Source: Dryococelus australis (Eukaryota > Arthropoda > Insecta > Phasmatodea > Phasmatidae). Taken from it: 64,000 nt of DNA. The notes under the pieces were generated by a model. It ran no database searches. It was not told the DNA's origin and saw only the letters and a program-made list of their open reading frames with translations. The DNA is taken from contig CM057009.1 of the NCBI GenBank assembly GCA_029891345.1, positions 210,422,709 to 210,486,708 of the forward strand. The letters are read 5' to 3'. The translations under genes and the position numbers were made by a program. Positions 49,144 through 60,949 of the stretch are shown here, piece after piece. The stretch's first letter is position 1; the number at the start of each line of letters is the position of its first letter.

Positions 49144-49830
49144 GTGGACTCTAAACCACTTACTGCAACTTCCGTGCCGGTATTGTCCGAAGGAGCAATA
49201 CCAATGGCACCAAAACTGCCCCAACAATCTGAATTAGGACCAGATCAAGGAGGCTGCAGGTGCAAGGAAGCAGGGAAACAGGTTGCAGGGGTGAAGGGGC
49301 CAGACACCTACGACACCTCGCCCGCATCACAACATCCACCAGACTTGACTCCACAACAAACGCTAATTCAACAGGTCAGTGGTAGCACAGCAGAGTTCAT
49401 ACACATTTTGATTTCCGTTAATGGTCAGTGGTGCCACGCGCTGATAGATACCGCAGCGTCGCATAATTTCATACGTCCAAATTTTGTAAATGAATGGGAT
49501 ATTACACCTGCCAATCATGTAATCCGATTAGTCACAAATGAACCATGTAGTACCAATATAGGTTAGGCAACAGTATCAGTTAAAGTACGGGATATTGAAA
49601 CTATCACGTCAGTCATTGTAACGCCAGATATAAGAGAGGATGTAATTCTAGGCATACCCTGGCTTACAAAGCAGAACACGATAGTAGAGCCAGCAGCTTG
49701 GTGCATACATTTTGGCGCTACGGAAAAGAGGAACATATACAACTTACACCACTGTCCGACAGGTAACCTATCCGAGGTACAGCTAGGGGAATTTGATAAC
49801 CAGGTCCTCCCAGAACACCAGGCTGCATTT
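49144..49830 (+). pseudogene. gypsy-2 aspartic protease
   Basis: The active-site strand reads 'CHALIDTAASHNFIRPNF' near 49433-49485, with D-T-G changed to D-T-A. After a stop the second part has 'TPDIREDVILGIPWLTKQNT', the normal protease end. It precedes RT in the usual order. The glycine loss implies an inactive enzyme. Confidence 0.85.
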
Positions 49831-49839
49831 CAACATGTT

Positions 49840-50630
49840 ATGCCTGAACGTAGAGAAGTATTTGGAAAGCATGACGCCTTGAAATGCACCACAGTTGCTG
49901 AACATGAAATCCCACTAACTCAAAACCGGCATACATTTACCAATCCATGGGGATATTTACCCCACCAAACACGCATTATTAAGAGGAAAATTCTGGAGAA
50001 GTTACATGACAGTGTTATAGAGCTATCTGACAGTCTGTATAATTCAGCCATGAAGTTAGCTACAAAAAATAATGGCACATGGAGGTTTTGTGTGGACTTC
50101 TGCCCCTTGAATCAAATTATGTGTAGTGTGCCTCCACCTTACATTAGTGTGAAAGATGCCTTAAATTAATTGGGTCAAGCGAAAGTCTGGACATCACTGG
50201 ATCTAAACAGTGGATACTGGCAAGTACCTGTGAAATTAGAGGATCACAGAACAACAGTGTTCACAGCACCAGACGGGATGCAATTTCAATTTTGTACAAT
50301 GCCGTTCGTGTTGAAATGTGCCCCCACTACCTTCCAGTCAATGATGGTACAAATGTTAGATGGTATCATTGAAGAGTATACGCTTGCATACCTTGACTAT
50401 GTTATAATTTGGTCAACCAGCTGGGAAGAACAAGTACATAATTTAGTAGTAGTACTGGAGAGGTTAGTGATAAATGGTCTGATATGCGCAATAGAAAAAT
50501 GTCAAGTGGGGAAAATGAGCATTCACATTTTAGGCCATGTAGTAGATCACGAAGGAAATAAGTCAATCCGTGAGCAAATAGGCCTGATTGACCGTTACCC
50601 ACAACCACACACGATAAAACTGCTCTAAAA
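49840..50630 (+). pseudogene. gypsy-2 reverse transcriptase
   Basis: 49840-50169 covers the fingers, with 'NNGTWRFCVDFCPLNQIMC'. After one stop, 50170-50628 gives 'VWTSLDLNSGYWQVPV', 'FCTMPFVLKCAPTTFQSMM' and the active site 'LAYLDYVIIWSTSW', where Y-x-D-D has become Y-L-D-Y. 'HILGHVVDHEG' closes the palm/thumb boundary. The frame is nearly continuous, but the second active-site aspartate is lost. Confidence 0.95.
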
Positions 50631-50639
50631 ATTATTTGG

Positions 50640-51390
50640 GCTCATAATTTGGTTGTGCGAACAAATAAAAAACTTTGCAGTTATTACCGCACAATAAACT
50701 GACTTAATTTCACCACAAAAAGGTTCCAGAGGTCAGAAGAGGCAGAAAAGGCCTCTGTTGACATAAAGCGAGTGTTTCAAGCATGCTCCACACTCGCACA
50801 TTATGATGTGCAGAAACACTTATACCATCAGACTGATGCAAGCCAGGAGGGAATTGGTGCAGTACTGTACCAGGTCAACAATGCAGGTGCAAAGCGTATA
50901 AATGATTTTGCTAGTGCCAAGCTCGAACCAACAGAGCTACGCTATGATGTAAATGAGCAGGAATCCTTAGCGGTCATGTGGGCCGTTAAAAGAGACCGCA
51001 CCTACCTAGAATATCAGAAGTTTACGCTGTGAATGGATAACACATCTCTAGTTTGGTTGCATAGTATGAAGGAGGCGAGAAGCAAGCTAACGAGATGAGC
51101 ACTGCATTTGCAAGCGTATGACTTTGTGGTCAAACACGTTCCTGGCAAGGAACATGTATTAGCCAATTCATTGTCACGTGCCCCCAAAAATGCGGTCATT
51201 GTGAGAGATGAGGCAGAATGGGAGGACGTTTTACTGCCAGATGCATGTGATCCCACAACCAAAGTGTACATACAACAAATGGCTATCAACAATAGCGAGA
51301 AACTTATCAGCAATGTATACAAGGAGATAACACATGTGCAGAGGAACTGTCCATTCATGCAGGCAAAGATGCAACAAAGCGCATAGCAGG
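50640..51390 (+). pseudogene. gypsy-2 RNase H
   Basis: 50772-51032 reads 'HLYHQTDASQEGIGAVLYQV' (first catalytic aspartate), 'YDVNEQESLAVMWAVKRDRT' (glutamate region) and 'YLEYQKFTL'. After a stop, 51108-51386 holds 'YDFVVKHVPGKEHVLANSLS' and the start of the linker to integrase. This is the usual gypsy tether and RNase H arrangement. Two stops interrupt it. Confidence 0.9.
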
Positions 51391-51461
51391 AAGTTGAGGG
51401 GTGGCGCATTATTAATGACAGGTTAGAGATGAGGTCGGTTCAACAGCCAGGAAAATAGAGT

Positions 51462-52440
51462 GTGTATGTCCCCACGTGTGCAACGGATCAGGTGCTCGCC
51501 TATTTGCACAGTGGCAATGTGGTGGGACACCCTGGCATTGAAAAGACTGTCCATAACGTACGCAAACACTTCTTTTGGCCAGGGTTGAATCGGAAAGAGA
51601 GGCAGTATGTGCGAAAATGTCGCAAGTGCAACCTATTCAAAACAAGTTAAGCAGACGGGAGGCAGCAGAGGCCACGTGTACCACGCAAACCATTTGAAAC
51701 GGTATGTATCAACTTGATGGGACCCTATCCCAGAGAAAAGGGAGGCCAGCGATTTCTCACTATTGTCACAGACAACTTTTCCAAATGGACGTAGGCATAT
51801 CCCAAAAGTAGTGACAGAACCGGGAACATCGCAAAGGCATTGGAGGAGCAATTTTTCCCACGATGGGGATTTCCGAAAAACATTCTCACCGAAAATGGTA
51901 CCCAGTTTACTGGTAGAAAATGGAGGTAGCTGTGTACGAGGTGAGGGTGTACCACTTAACTACTGCAATTTATCACCCGAGAGTAAACCCCATAGAGCAC
52001 CATAATGAAGAAATTAAGGCACAACTATGGCTTCATGTGGGGGAGCAATATACAGCTTGTGGAACACCTGCCAGCCATTCTGTACACACTCCTCAGGAGA
52101 GTGAATGCCGCAACAGGGAAATCACCTGCAGAGATACTCCTTGGCCATAACTTGCATTTACCTGGAGAAGCAAAATGCCAGCGCTTTGAGGAAAGCAACA
52201 AACTGCCCAGCAGCAATATACAGCAGCAATAACGCAGGACATGCATTCGGGAAGTAAGGAAGCAGCATGGCAGATACGCTACAAGTTGGCTGCTGGTCAG
52301 CACAAGACCGCCGCCAGAAATGTATGCAGGACAGGAAGTGTACATCAGGATTCGCCCGAAATAGGTAGCACGGAAAGATTTTTGTGCCGGCCTTGCCACA
52401 AGATGGAGTGGGCCGCATTGCATACTTCAGAAGCATGGGC
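51462..52440 (+). pseudogene. gypsy-2 integrase
   Basis: The zinc domain reads 'VVGHPGIEKTVHNVRKHFFW' and 'CRKCNLFKTS' (H-H-C-C). In the core, 51690-51790 has 'CINLMGPYPRE' (first aspartate replaced by N) and 'FLTIVTDNFSKW', then 'NILTENGTQFTG' (second aspartate replaced by E), and about 51965-52000 'YHPRVNPIEHHNEEIKAQL' (glutamate region). 'NAATGKSPAEILLGHNLHLP' follows. Frames shift several times. A GPY/F-like 'RWSGPHCILQKHGPMTYTLH' joins the next open frame. Confidence 0.9.
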
Positions 52441-52442
52441 CC

Positions 52443-53348
52443 ATGACATATACACTCCACATGGGCAAGAGAAAGGTGAGGATATATCAGGATGACATCC
52501 GAATCACTACGGGTACAGCAGGTGACGAGAGTGTTTCCTACGAAACTAAGCCCCATGATGGCGATGGCCATGCCGAGCAGCAGACGGCAACCAGCGAGAC
52601 AAGAGGTGTCACTGCCACTTCGGAGGAGGGGTCCACGGAGGATCAGCACGAGCAGGAGGAGGAAGGCAACTCACCTGGGGTGACCAACGGTGACGCTGCC
52701 GACGAGCTCCCTAGGGAGGATAGGGAACAGCAAAGTGCATCGACACTTCAAGAAAGTGCAAGCGCAGCAGATGAGGGTATGCAGGTGTTACCCGGTGTAG
52801 TTATGCCTAGCAGGGAGCATTTGGAAGCTCGAACCAGCAGTATGGATGGAGAGATGCCTACAAGCGTTTCCGCCTCTATACCAGCGCACGCATCTATGCA
52901 GGTATCAAACAGGGAGGAGGCAGTAATAGCAGACACAATTGCTGATTCCATTGCACTGGAAAAAGGAGGGCAGGGAGGAGCACAGGAAGAGCAGGAGGCA
53001 ACAGCAAGCATGAGATCAGTACGGGCTGTTCAGCTGGGTCGTGCCTGGAAACAGCAAATATCACATGAACACAGGAGTGCAAGTAGCTGTGAAGATGGTG
53101 ACAGCAAGGGCAGCGAGCCGGAGTGCTCGTTTCAACTACATGATCACACCAGCGGACATGTCCGTCACAGCAGTGCTTCCAGTGCAGGCCAAAGCAGTTG
53201 CCAGACAGGAGGGAGCATGCTACAGATCATCAAACGATGCAGCAGGAGAGGAAATACTGCCTGCAGTCACGCAGGCCACCACGAGTTTGCAGCTGCTGTC
53301 AGTAAGCATCAGGCGGCCTACAGTCTCGCAGGGGGAGGGGGAATTTGA
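52443..53348 (+). pseudogene. gypsy-2 post-integrase acidic tail
   Basis: A 301-residue open frame continuing the GPY/F end of integrase ('MTYTLHMGKRKVRIYQDDIR') into a long low-complexity tail rich in glutamate, glutamine, serine and alanine. It runs to the stop just inside the 3' LTR boundary. No chromodomain or envelope-like signal or transmembrane segment is visible. It is the longest intact frame in the window, although the rest of pol is broken. Low-complexity composition poor in stop-like codons may explain its survival. Function unknown. Confidence 0.6.
53331..53345 (+). promoter_or_regulatory. Polypurine tract of gypsy-2
   Basis: gggggagggggaatt directly abuts the 3' LTR start at 53346. 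Confidence 0.85.
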
Positions 53349-54677
53349 CATGTGACACGTTCCCTCTCCCTAAGACCATTTGTCAGGTCGAGAGCTACAC
53401 CGCCACCGTAGCAGGGATGTACACTTTGCAGACGTGCAGAGCACACCGAGTGTTTCTTGTGCGCAATGAGTGCAAGTGTAACATAGGGCACGCCAGAGCA
53501 GCGTAGACTGCGCTTGCCCAAGAGAGAGTAAGGAAGACTCTGCGAGGAAGAGTGATACGAAAGGAGAACATTCCCAATGCACTGAATAAAGGGCTTACAG
53601 CTAATGCCATTATTACCAGTATATGTTTAGTTAATAAAGGGTTCATTATGTTGTTTCTTTTGTCCTGCCAGTGTTGTGTTGTGTTGTGTTTCTTTGCAAG
53701 TGTATATTTTCACCCCTATTGATATGCTTTGTCCATATTCATTTCATCAGTGTTATGCACGTATGTTTCATCCAGGGTCAATATGTTAATATTCTGCATC
53801 AGGCAATGTTAAGTTTCAGCAAGTAGAGCAGAGGTTCACATGCCATGTAGAAAGTAATTCTGATCTTGGCGGGCTAGCCAGTCACACGCCCGCTCACGTG
53901 CCAAGGGAGGGAGTTAGTAAGCATCTGACGTCCATTGAGGGTGGTGTGTGTGATTATGTGTTCCATGTTTCCTGTGTACCGGGCAGCATTCATCATTTGA
54001 AACTGATCACTTCACCACAATAGTTTAATTAATACCGTAAATGTTTGTTTCTCTCCACCCGGTACACCACACTCACTTCCCCGTGGTTTAGTATCGCCCA
54101 GGGAAGCATAATTCTTCCATAAGTTTTTCTGCATAACACAAGTCATTTTCTCAATATAACTGTGGTGGCTGGTCTAAGCCATCCACGCAAGTGTTAAGTG
54201 CCTCCCTGAGAGGTGTGTTAAGTTCACCAAATAAATACCCTGAGAACTCATCACTGCGTACGTTTATTTAATGTAAGCACGTGTAAAAGTCAGTATACCA
54301 TATCAGTATAGGTGTATGGATAGCCCTGATAATCCACATCGCGCAGCATGCAGGGATCAGCATTTTACCGCCAAATCGTCACTGCAGCAAAACAGCTTGA
54401 AATCAGCCAATGGGTTACCGTTTAGGAAACACCCTATAATAGCAGCTACTGCCTTAACTGTAGAGAGGCCAACTTCAACAATTTAACTGGAGTTTTCGTC
54501 CAGGCGTATGATCCGCAATCCTGAGGTCATCGAGAGTCATCATGCTACAGCATCATCCCCCATCATGGTGTCGCCTCGACGACGCATGGCACTTATTCAG
54601 GTAATTCCATCATTTCCACAGACCTCACCCCCTCTGTAATTCCATTTAACACATTTCCATCCCACCGCATGTCGTCA
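53346..54677 (+). repeat. 3' LTR of gypsy-2
   Basis: 1332 bp starting TGACATGTGACACG and ending 'gtcgtca'. Colinear with the 5' LTR with many substitutions and several indels. A (tgtgt)n-like stretch lies near 53682-53695. Followed by the target duplication CTTA. Confidence 0.95.
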
Positions 54678-54681
54678 CTTA

Positions 54682-55179
54682 TAAAGTTACTTTGAATACC
54701 AACTCAGTTTTACTCATCAACATAATTATATATTCTAGTCAGAACTAAATGTCTTCTCAAGTCAAAATATCTAAGCAGTATTGATTGTATGTGTATGATT
54801 GCAAGCTCTTGTTAATTAATTTATATAAAGGCATTTTAAATATTTTGTTACTTAATGGAGCCTTTCATGTTTATTTTACTAAGCTTCATGTGTGAAGCAG
54901 GATATTTCAAAGAAATTGAAAAGCTACAATTGTTTAATGTTTCTGAATCAAAGGAAATTTAATTATATAGATTTTGTGTGAGCTTTGTGCACTTTCATTT
55001 ATTTTAATGAGATTTACAAACCAATATATTGTTCTACATTGTATTTAAATCAGAAACAATATACGTATAAAACATTGGATGTTTCAGGGTCTCTTTCCCC
55101 CACATGTTATTCAATGCGAAATTTATTTTCTGTACAGATTTCAAAACCAGGGTAGGCCACATGTGAGTTTATTGATTCT
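54682..55179. other. AT-rich spacer
   Basis: No recognised coding sequence. It does not clearly continue the Tc1-like fragment that gypsy-2 interrupts at 45546. Confidence 0.45.
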
Positions 55180-56040
55180 GTTTGCAACTTTCATGATGCT
55201 CTTTGTTCAACATTAAGTGAACAGGAATTGGTGAGCATAATCGTAGATAATTTAGCTCCACATGTACATGCTACATGCACATTACTTTCTCCACCTTGTG
55301 AGCTGTGACAGCTGGTTGTTTAGGATCTAGATCACCTTGTCACATCCTGTCACTACCGCCTATACTTATCTCCACCCAAGCAAGCCGGCGGCAATGTAGG
55401 TTCCGTGCTGCTCGGTCATGTGTATGCTATAAAGGGCATCAAGCAACGCAAGTTGTTGGTGTGTTGTAGAAACTGTGGTGTTGTGGGGCATATGGCCAAG
55501 AATTGTAATTTAGGCAGGCATAGCTTAGGAGACAGGAAGTATTTCTGCTGTGGCGAGCTTGAGCCCTTGCGCAACTCATGTAAAAATCTGGGAAATAATG
55601 TGTGACTGATAAAGGGCGCGGTCTTGCCAGTCAAACTAATAAAAAAGTCTTGCGCAGTGTACAGAAATGCATAGTTGTCACCTGTTGGGAACAAAATTTT
55701 TCTGCTTTGATTGACACCGGGGTCACTCATTGTGTTATGAGTGAGGGTTTTTTAAAACAGCTTATTGATTAAAGAATTACTACCCAAGGGTGTATTAGAC
55801 GGGTTTCTGAGAAGCGTCTTTGTATCGCAAATGGTGATATTGTGAAATCGGATATATATGTAAACCTACATTTTAAAATCGGTAGATATTCCTGGACTTT
55901 TTCATTTTGGATGTTTCCTCTTTCTCAGGCCCTAATTTTAGGTTTCGAGTTTTCGGTTAAAACTAGGGCTTCCGTTAATTTTGATTAGTTTTATTTGTCT
56001 TATTGTTTCTCACCCAATATCCAGATAGGTCTAAAGGTTT
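55180..56040 (+). pseudogene. gypsy-3 gag end and protease
   Basis: 55405-55605 carries a zinc knuckle CRNCGVVGHMAKNC (C-x2-C-x4-H-x4-C) and a second damaged one, 'CCGELEPLRNSC', typical of a nucleocapsid. After a stop, the protease reads 'FSALIDTGVTHCVMSEGFL' near 55700-55755, with D-T-G intact, and ends 'ALILGFEFSVKTRASVNF' near 55930. Upstream, 55150-55400 reads as the tail of gag. RT is not found downstream. A short segment at 56303-56340 resembles part of the gypsy-2 LTR (54077-54118), so this may be a related element. Confidence 0.8.
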
Positions 56041-57539
56041 GTTAATTTTTTCCAGATGTGTTTTTGCAACAGCAAGTATGTATATTTTTCATTCATGAAG
56101 CACGCAAATAGTTCTGGCATGCAGCTTGCTGCCAAGCAGCAGATGAACGTGCTCGCTATAGTTAGTCATCGTACAGCAGTCAGAGGGGTCGGCACACATT
56201 GTGCTATGGGTGCATTCACATTTTTGCACCAATCATGTAACTTGCAATAGACTCAGTAGTTTACAGGAACCTTTTGATATTTGCACCAGGAGACTACACA
56301 CCTTCCCTAGATTAGCATCGCCCAGGGAAGCTTAATGTTCACCTAGTTTTAACCACGCGTTCATGTGGTTTTCCACAGTTTAGCCCAACTGGCGGGTGCA
56401 TAGCCAGAGTCCACATAGCCTTCACTTTATAATGAATTTAGTGTACCATGCCAGGATAAATATACATAAGTTTGGAGACTAAATGTGTTTCATTTCCAAG
56501 CACTGCTCATGAGGCATTTCGGGGTTCAGGTCCCCTACAACCCGCAGAAAAATATGTTATCACAACTACCTCAGTATGTAAAACTAATTCAGTGCTCATC
56601 ACCATTTAAAGCATGTTGGTCAGCCTTCTTTAGTGCCATTGGGCGTTTTCAACAATGCAACCACAGAGGGAATGGCGCATACCTGGGCAGTCAGCAGCAT
56701 AACCTTTAGAGTACCAACATCTTCACCTTGACACCGTCTGCCAACATTGTCTGACACCTAGTCGGGTAACACTTTCCCACAATCACTCCTTCACAGCCCT
56801 TGCGCCGGTGTTAAATGGTTCAGCAGTAGATGACGTGCCTTAAGAGGACGACGAAGATGCTACTATAGGCAGCCTGCCCAAAGAAATCAATGGCACTGCT
56901 CGTACCACTCTTGAAAAAGTTGATGGAAACTCTCGTACTAAGCAAGAAATAGTCTATGGAACTGCAGTAGATCCCATTGCATCTGGAAGGCCAAAGACAT
57001 TGCAAATGCAGTATATGACTTTGACTTAGAAGCAAAGCCACAGAAGCTAGACGAGGCCATACTCTTTCGTCGATGAACTGGTAATCCCCCACACAGTGCC
57101 ATTTTTTTATACCAATTACATCCCCCCACCCTCTTTCCCCTTTAATAACCACCCCACTCATTGCTATCCTGCCCGACCACTGCATGTTTCAAACTGAAAG
57201 TCTACGTATTCTCCCAATACCATTTATGCAAATCCCGCGAGGTTTCAACCTGAATCAGTATCATACATATACATGTATGGGATATGTATTGTTAATATTT
57301 CCTTTCAATTGATTAATTCTTCATACTCAAAACAATGGTTCGAATATTACAATTTTTTTAATGCGAGTTTAATGATTTATTAGAGGTAAAGTAATATAAA
57401 TGAGAAAAATTTTTTGACACCAAATTTATTTAACAGATTATAAAAAATACATAATCAACACAAAATTGATAACAATTTTTTTTAACATTGTCTTTTAATA
57501 GAGTCTAAATCTAGTTTTTTTGTATTCTGCAGATATTCA
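56041..57539. other. Region with no recognised gene
   Basis: Contains a patch resembling a gypsy-2 LTR segment ('atcgcccagggaagc') at about 56317-56331. A plus-strand reading at 56830-57030 ('EDDEDATIGSLPKEINGT') looks protein-like but was not recognised. Confidence 0.4.
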
Positions 57540-58280
57540 ATTATGACTTTAGAAAATCTCATAAAAGGCAGAGCAGTTTACAGCAGCAGTGGTATACAAA
57601 GGGCTGCACAAATTACACAGTCACTAAAAAGACCTCCGACACAAGCAGCAGTAATACTTGTCTCCAATTCACCATCAACTGCATTATTCCAATACAGACT
57701 TGGCTCCTCTTTTATCAGTGGTTCACTAATGGTAGTACCAACATCCGGCTCATATACAATATATCTACCGGTGGCAGAAACAGCATTGGCAGCCCCAGGA
57801 AGAAACCTTGTTGGGCAGCAACAGTGATGCTGTCAAGTGGGTGCCAGCCCGTTTTTTGGAGCTGGAGGCACATCCATCAGAAGACACAGCATTGTCTTTC
57901 GAGGAACTGCTGATGGCCACATGGCACCTAAGAGGCATTCTCCAATGTCTGGTCATCTGGATCGAGACTACTAACAGTCTTGGCTGGTGACTGCGAGTAC
58001 TCCTCCATACAGTCTGCAATGAGATAATACATGCATGCAGAAAAGGACACTCCGTCTTTGACGCTGGGAGGAAGATATGTTGCTGGACACATGTGAAAAA
58101 GAGCACAACTTCTAGTCTGGCAACAGGCTACCAGTTGCCGGCTTGGTTCGTAGAACAGGGGAAAGTGTGAAAATCTCCAATGATGCATGCCACTACCATC
58201 ACAACTCTCCATGTACATGCTTAGGTAGCCGGAGTCCCCGTAGTTGTATTCAATGGTAGTCACTGGGCGTGACACTCATA
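57540..58280 (-). pseudogene. Unrecognised ORFs downstream of capsid-like gene
   Basis: On the minus strand, 58275-57928 is open for 115 residues, with a cysteine- and tyrosine-rich N-terminal part and an acidic end ('SSLDPDDQTLENAS'). It overlaps another minus-strand frame, 58106-57765. A third reading lower down includes 'TTISEPLIKEEPSLYW', which looks like real protein. The pieces appear to be one decayed gene. They lie on the same strand and immediately downstream of the capsid-like gene, so they may belong to the same element, but a host pseudogene is equally possible. Confidence 0.3.
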
Positions 58281-58899
58281 TAAATGATTGCAGGGTGAAG
58301 TATATACATTTTTATCTGGTGTTTACATCTTAGTCTGGTGTTCAGAAGGAAACAGAAGGTGGAGAGATGCTCCTGCTTTTTATACATGTGAAGAATAGTT
58401 TAAAACTTTGGGTCAATTCATGCACTTTTGTGTCTAGCTGTAGCTTATTGAATCCCGGTCCAAGGATGAGGTGCATCACTTACACAGCAGCTGCACAGTC
58501 TTCAGTGCACGAAACCAGTTACGTTCTGACCCTTCACAGACGTGATCATGTGGCCGCCAAACATTTTAACAAGTTTGCAAAGTGAAAAATATCCATACTC
58601 AACATGCGCATAAATTAATTCCAGTTAAAATTTTTTCACATTGCACATTTCTCCAGTCCTGCCACATAAATCGGGGTCTTTGGGTATTTCAGTAACAGTT
58701 CGCACAGCACATTTCCAACCTGATAATACAGAATTTTGCCTTTGTTTCATTCCAGTTCACGGTAGTACTTTATTAACCATTTATTGGGTTTCTTGCTCTT
58801 CTCATCTAAGAGTTTCCAAAGGTAAGATGGTCACAAGAATCATGTTCGTGTCTTGCCGTCATCTTCATGGAACACTTTATATATTCTCCACAGTGCTCA

Positions 58900-60055
58900 T
58901 GGTAGTATTTTGACGGTTTTGTCTCAAGCAATCGTATGTTACCAGCTAGTCATGAAGTATCAGACAGAAATGTGCAAGGATATTTCCATGAATCGTTAAT
59001 TTGAGCTTGTGGTCAATTATATTAAAGGTAATATATGGTCATCCTGTTTACTCACATTGAAAACCATGAGATGACTATACTCTTGAAAGTGATAAGCTCA
59101 GTATCGGAAACTGAGCATGTCCATCCTATGCATTTTGAAATTTTCTATTTGACATGTATTGAAATGTGAATAGCTCATTCTCATATTGTACTGATGTCTT
59201 GTCAGTAGCCCAATGTTTCTCAGAAGTGAAGATGAACTTCACCATCCAGCTGATGCGCTGGCTTGCTGGCAATCTTGGGTATATCTCGAGACTCCATTAC
59301 CTGAAAACCACATCTTATTTTTTTGACATATTTCACATTCTTCAACATCTTTATGCATTTGGTTGTGCTTAATTGGATGTGAGAGCGCTTCCATTTGATA
59401 GTTCCAGTCTCCAGGTTTTCCCTTGTTGCCTACGATGGTGTCCATCCCCATACATATTGGCTAGAAGCAGCACCAATTCTTGCTCCGAATTGATGGTAAT
59501 ATGTATGTAGTCTTTGGCAAATCCCAGCAGCATCGAAAGTGGGATGCACACCTCAAATTGTCTCCAGGGTGCAAGCTCATTTGGCATGAGTGAAAGGTAA
59601 TTTTTGATAGTCAAGGTTATGCCCACACGTTGCAACTGGTCCACCTCGACACTGTTAAGAAAATACATGATGTGATTGATCAGCTGAAGAATTCCATAGC
59701 TCCAAATTTTCATTAATGCCAGCTGGACCCATTTTATTTTCTCAGAGCCCCTAATTTGCAAGAAGGACCAGGAAAGAAGACTGCAGATATTGTAGTGTTG
59801 GACCGTGTCTGAACTTCTCATAGTGGTGTGGGTGAGTGACGAGATTTGGGCGGCTCTTATCATCAAGGTCTTGAGAACCAATTATAGTAGTGTGTATGGC
59901 CCGATAAGGAAAGGCTTGTCTGCACGAAGTTCCACCTTTGTTATGCTGTCTTTAAAAATGACAGGTTCTTCTATGTTTAAGTAATCTTCCATAGTGATTA
60001 ACTTCGAAGCTGAGACTGGGAAGGAAAATCTTGTTTGCACTTGTTAACACCTTGG
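58900..60055 (-). pseudogene. Major-capsid-like gene of a Polinton/adintovirus-type element
   Basis: Read on the minus strand from about 60050 in several frames. The N-terminal part has 'SASKLITMEDYLNIEEPVIF'. The central open frame (59881-59369, 170 residues) carries 'SVEVDQLQRVGITLTIKNYL' and 'FEVCIPLSMLLGFAKDYIHI'. After a shift, 'WSLEIYPRLPASQRISWMVK' follows near 59290-59220. This order and these motifs match a large family of uncharacterised insect proteins that I regard as double-jelly-roll major capsid (hexon) proteins of Polinton/Maverick or adintovirus-like elements. Frameshifts and stops inactivate it. The family resemblance comes from memory and the viral identity from inference; a structure prediction would decide. 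Sequence below 59200 fits the C-terminal half less clearly. Confidence 0.55.
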
Positions 60056-60099
60056 TGAGCTGCTATGTACTTAAAGCACGTTTTGCACAGCACTTTGTT

Positions 60100-60640
60100 T
60101 TATTGCTCCTGGTCATCATAAATTTTATTCCCATGGTCTCAAATGCAGGCTCTCTTAGTAATGACTGGAATGTAAATTATGCTTTACGGTGCCATGACCA
60201 GTTTAAAATCTGGAAGGACCCTAGGGGAAAATTTGTGTACCATATTACTTGGCCTACTACTGAGTTATGTGCCACTGGCCAAATGGCAGTTTATTTATAT
60301 CACATTGACCTGGAAGATATTTACGTGCTGCAACGACTAATGTATTTTGCTAGCTTTGTAGATGAATGGCTTGAATACCAGCATCAGTTCAATGGTATCT
60401 GTTTTCGTAAAGTATATATATTTTTTTCATCTGATAACACACTTAAGAGTATTGGGATTTCCAGGTAGTTCCAAGTCTGTGTTAGGGGACAGAAAATATT
60501 TGATGTACTTGGCAATGTCATCTATTTCATAAGAACTAAAAGTAAACCAGCGACAGCTCATTGAAAACATTACACTTTTCATGAGGTACAGCTTACAGTT
60601 TATTTCATTTATATTTCTAATACATAAATTTTCCACACTT
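60100..60640 (-). pseudogene. Candidate minor-capsid (penton-like) gene
   Basis: The minus-strand frame 60636-60427 includes 'FTFSSYEIDDIAKYIKYFL' and 'GNPNTLKCVI'. It continues through stops with 'TKTDTIELMLVFKPFI', 'IFQVNVI' and 'SIIYIPVI' down to about 60130. These are landmarks of an insect protein that commonly neighbours the capsid-like family described at 58900-60055. Size (about 180-230 residues) and position upstream of the major capsid gene suggest a single-jelly-roll penton/minor capsid protein, but that function is inferred. The plus strand at 60031-60468 also has an open 145-residue frame, which I take to be a shadow. Confidence 0.45.
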
Positions 60641-60949
60641 CCACCTCCTACTGGATAAAGTTATAGGTAAGGGCCTTGGTCATTTTTTCCCAATGGCGAT
60701 AGCTTCCATGTTTGCATGATGTCTTTTGCCTTCGACAACTGCTTCTGTTATTTCAATACTATGTTGGTGGCTCGGACAATACCATTCATGGCTCTGATTA
60801 GATGCTCAAGTATTACAAGAGAACACAGAGGAAGTTGTAAAAATTTGCAGGTATACATTTTCTTAGACTTGCATGTTTTTTTTTTTTTTTTTTTAATTTT
60901 TTCTATTACTTGTGCTTTTCTCTTGACCTTTACACTCATTCCCTTTTAA

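Larger units (their letters stand above)
45547..54677 (+). mobile_element. Full-length Ty3/gypsy provirus (gypsy-2)
   Basis: Complete structure: TSD CTTA (45543-45546 and 54678-54681), LTRs at 45547-46936 and 53346-54677 each starting TGAC and ending CA, a lysine-tRNA-like primer site, gag, protease, RT, RNase H, integrase, a long C-terminal ORF and a polypurine tract. LTRs differ by roughly 10-15 percent in the parts compared by eye, so it is old. All catalytic domains have lost residues or frames. Confidence 0.95.

Noticed and set aside
60031-60468. A 145-residue plus-strand open frame with a hydrophobic N-terminus that looks like a secreted protein.
   Set aside because: The opposite strand shows, with frame breaks, landmarks of a known insect virus-like family between two related genes on the same strand. 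The plus-strand frame is more likely a shadow.
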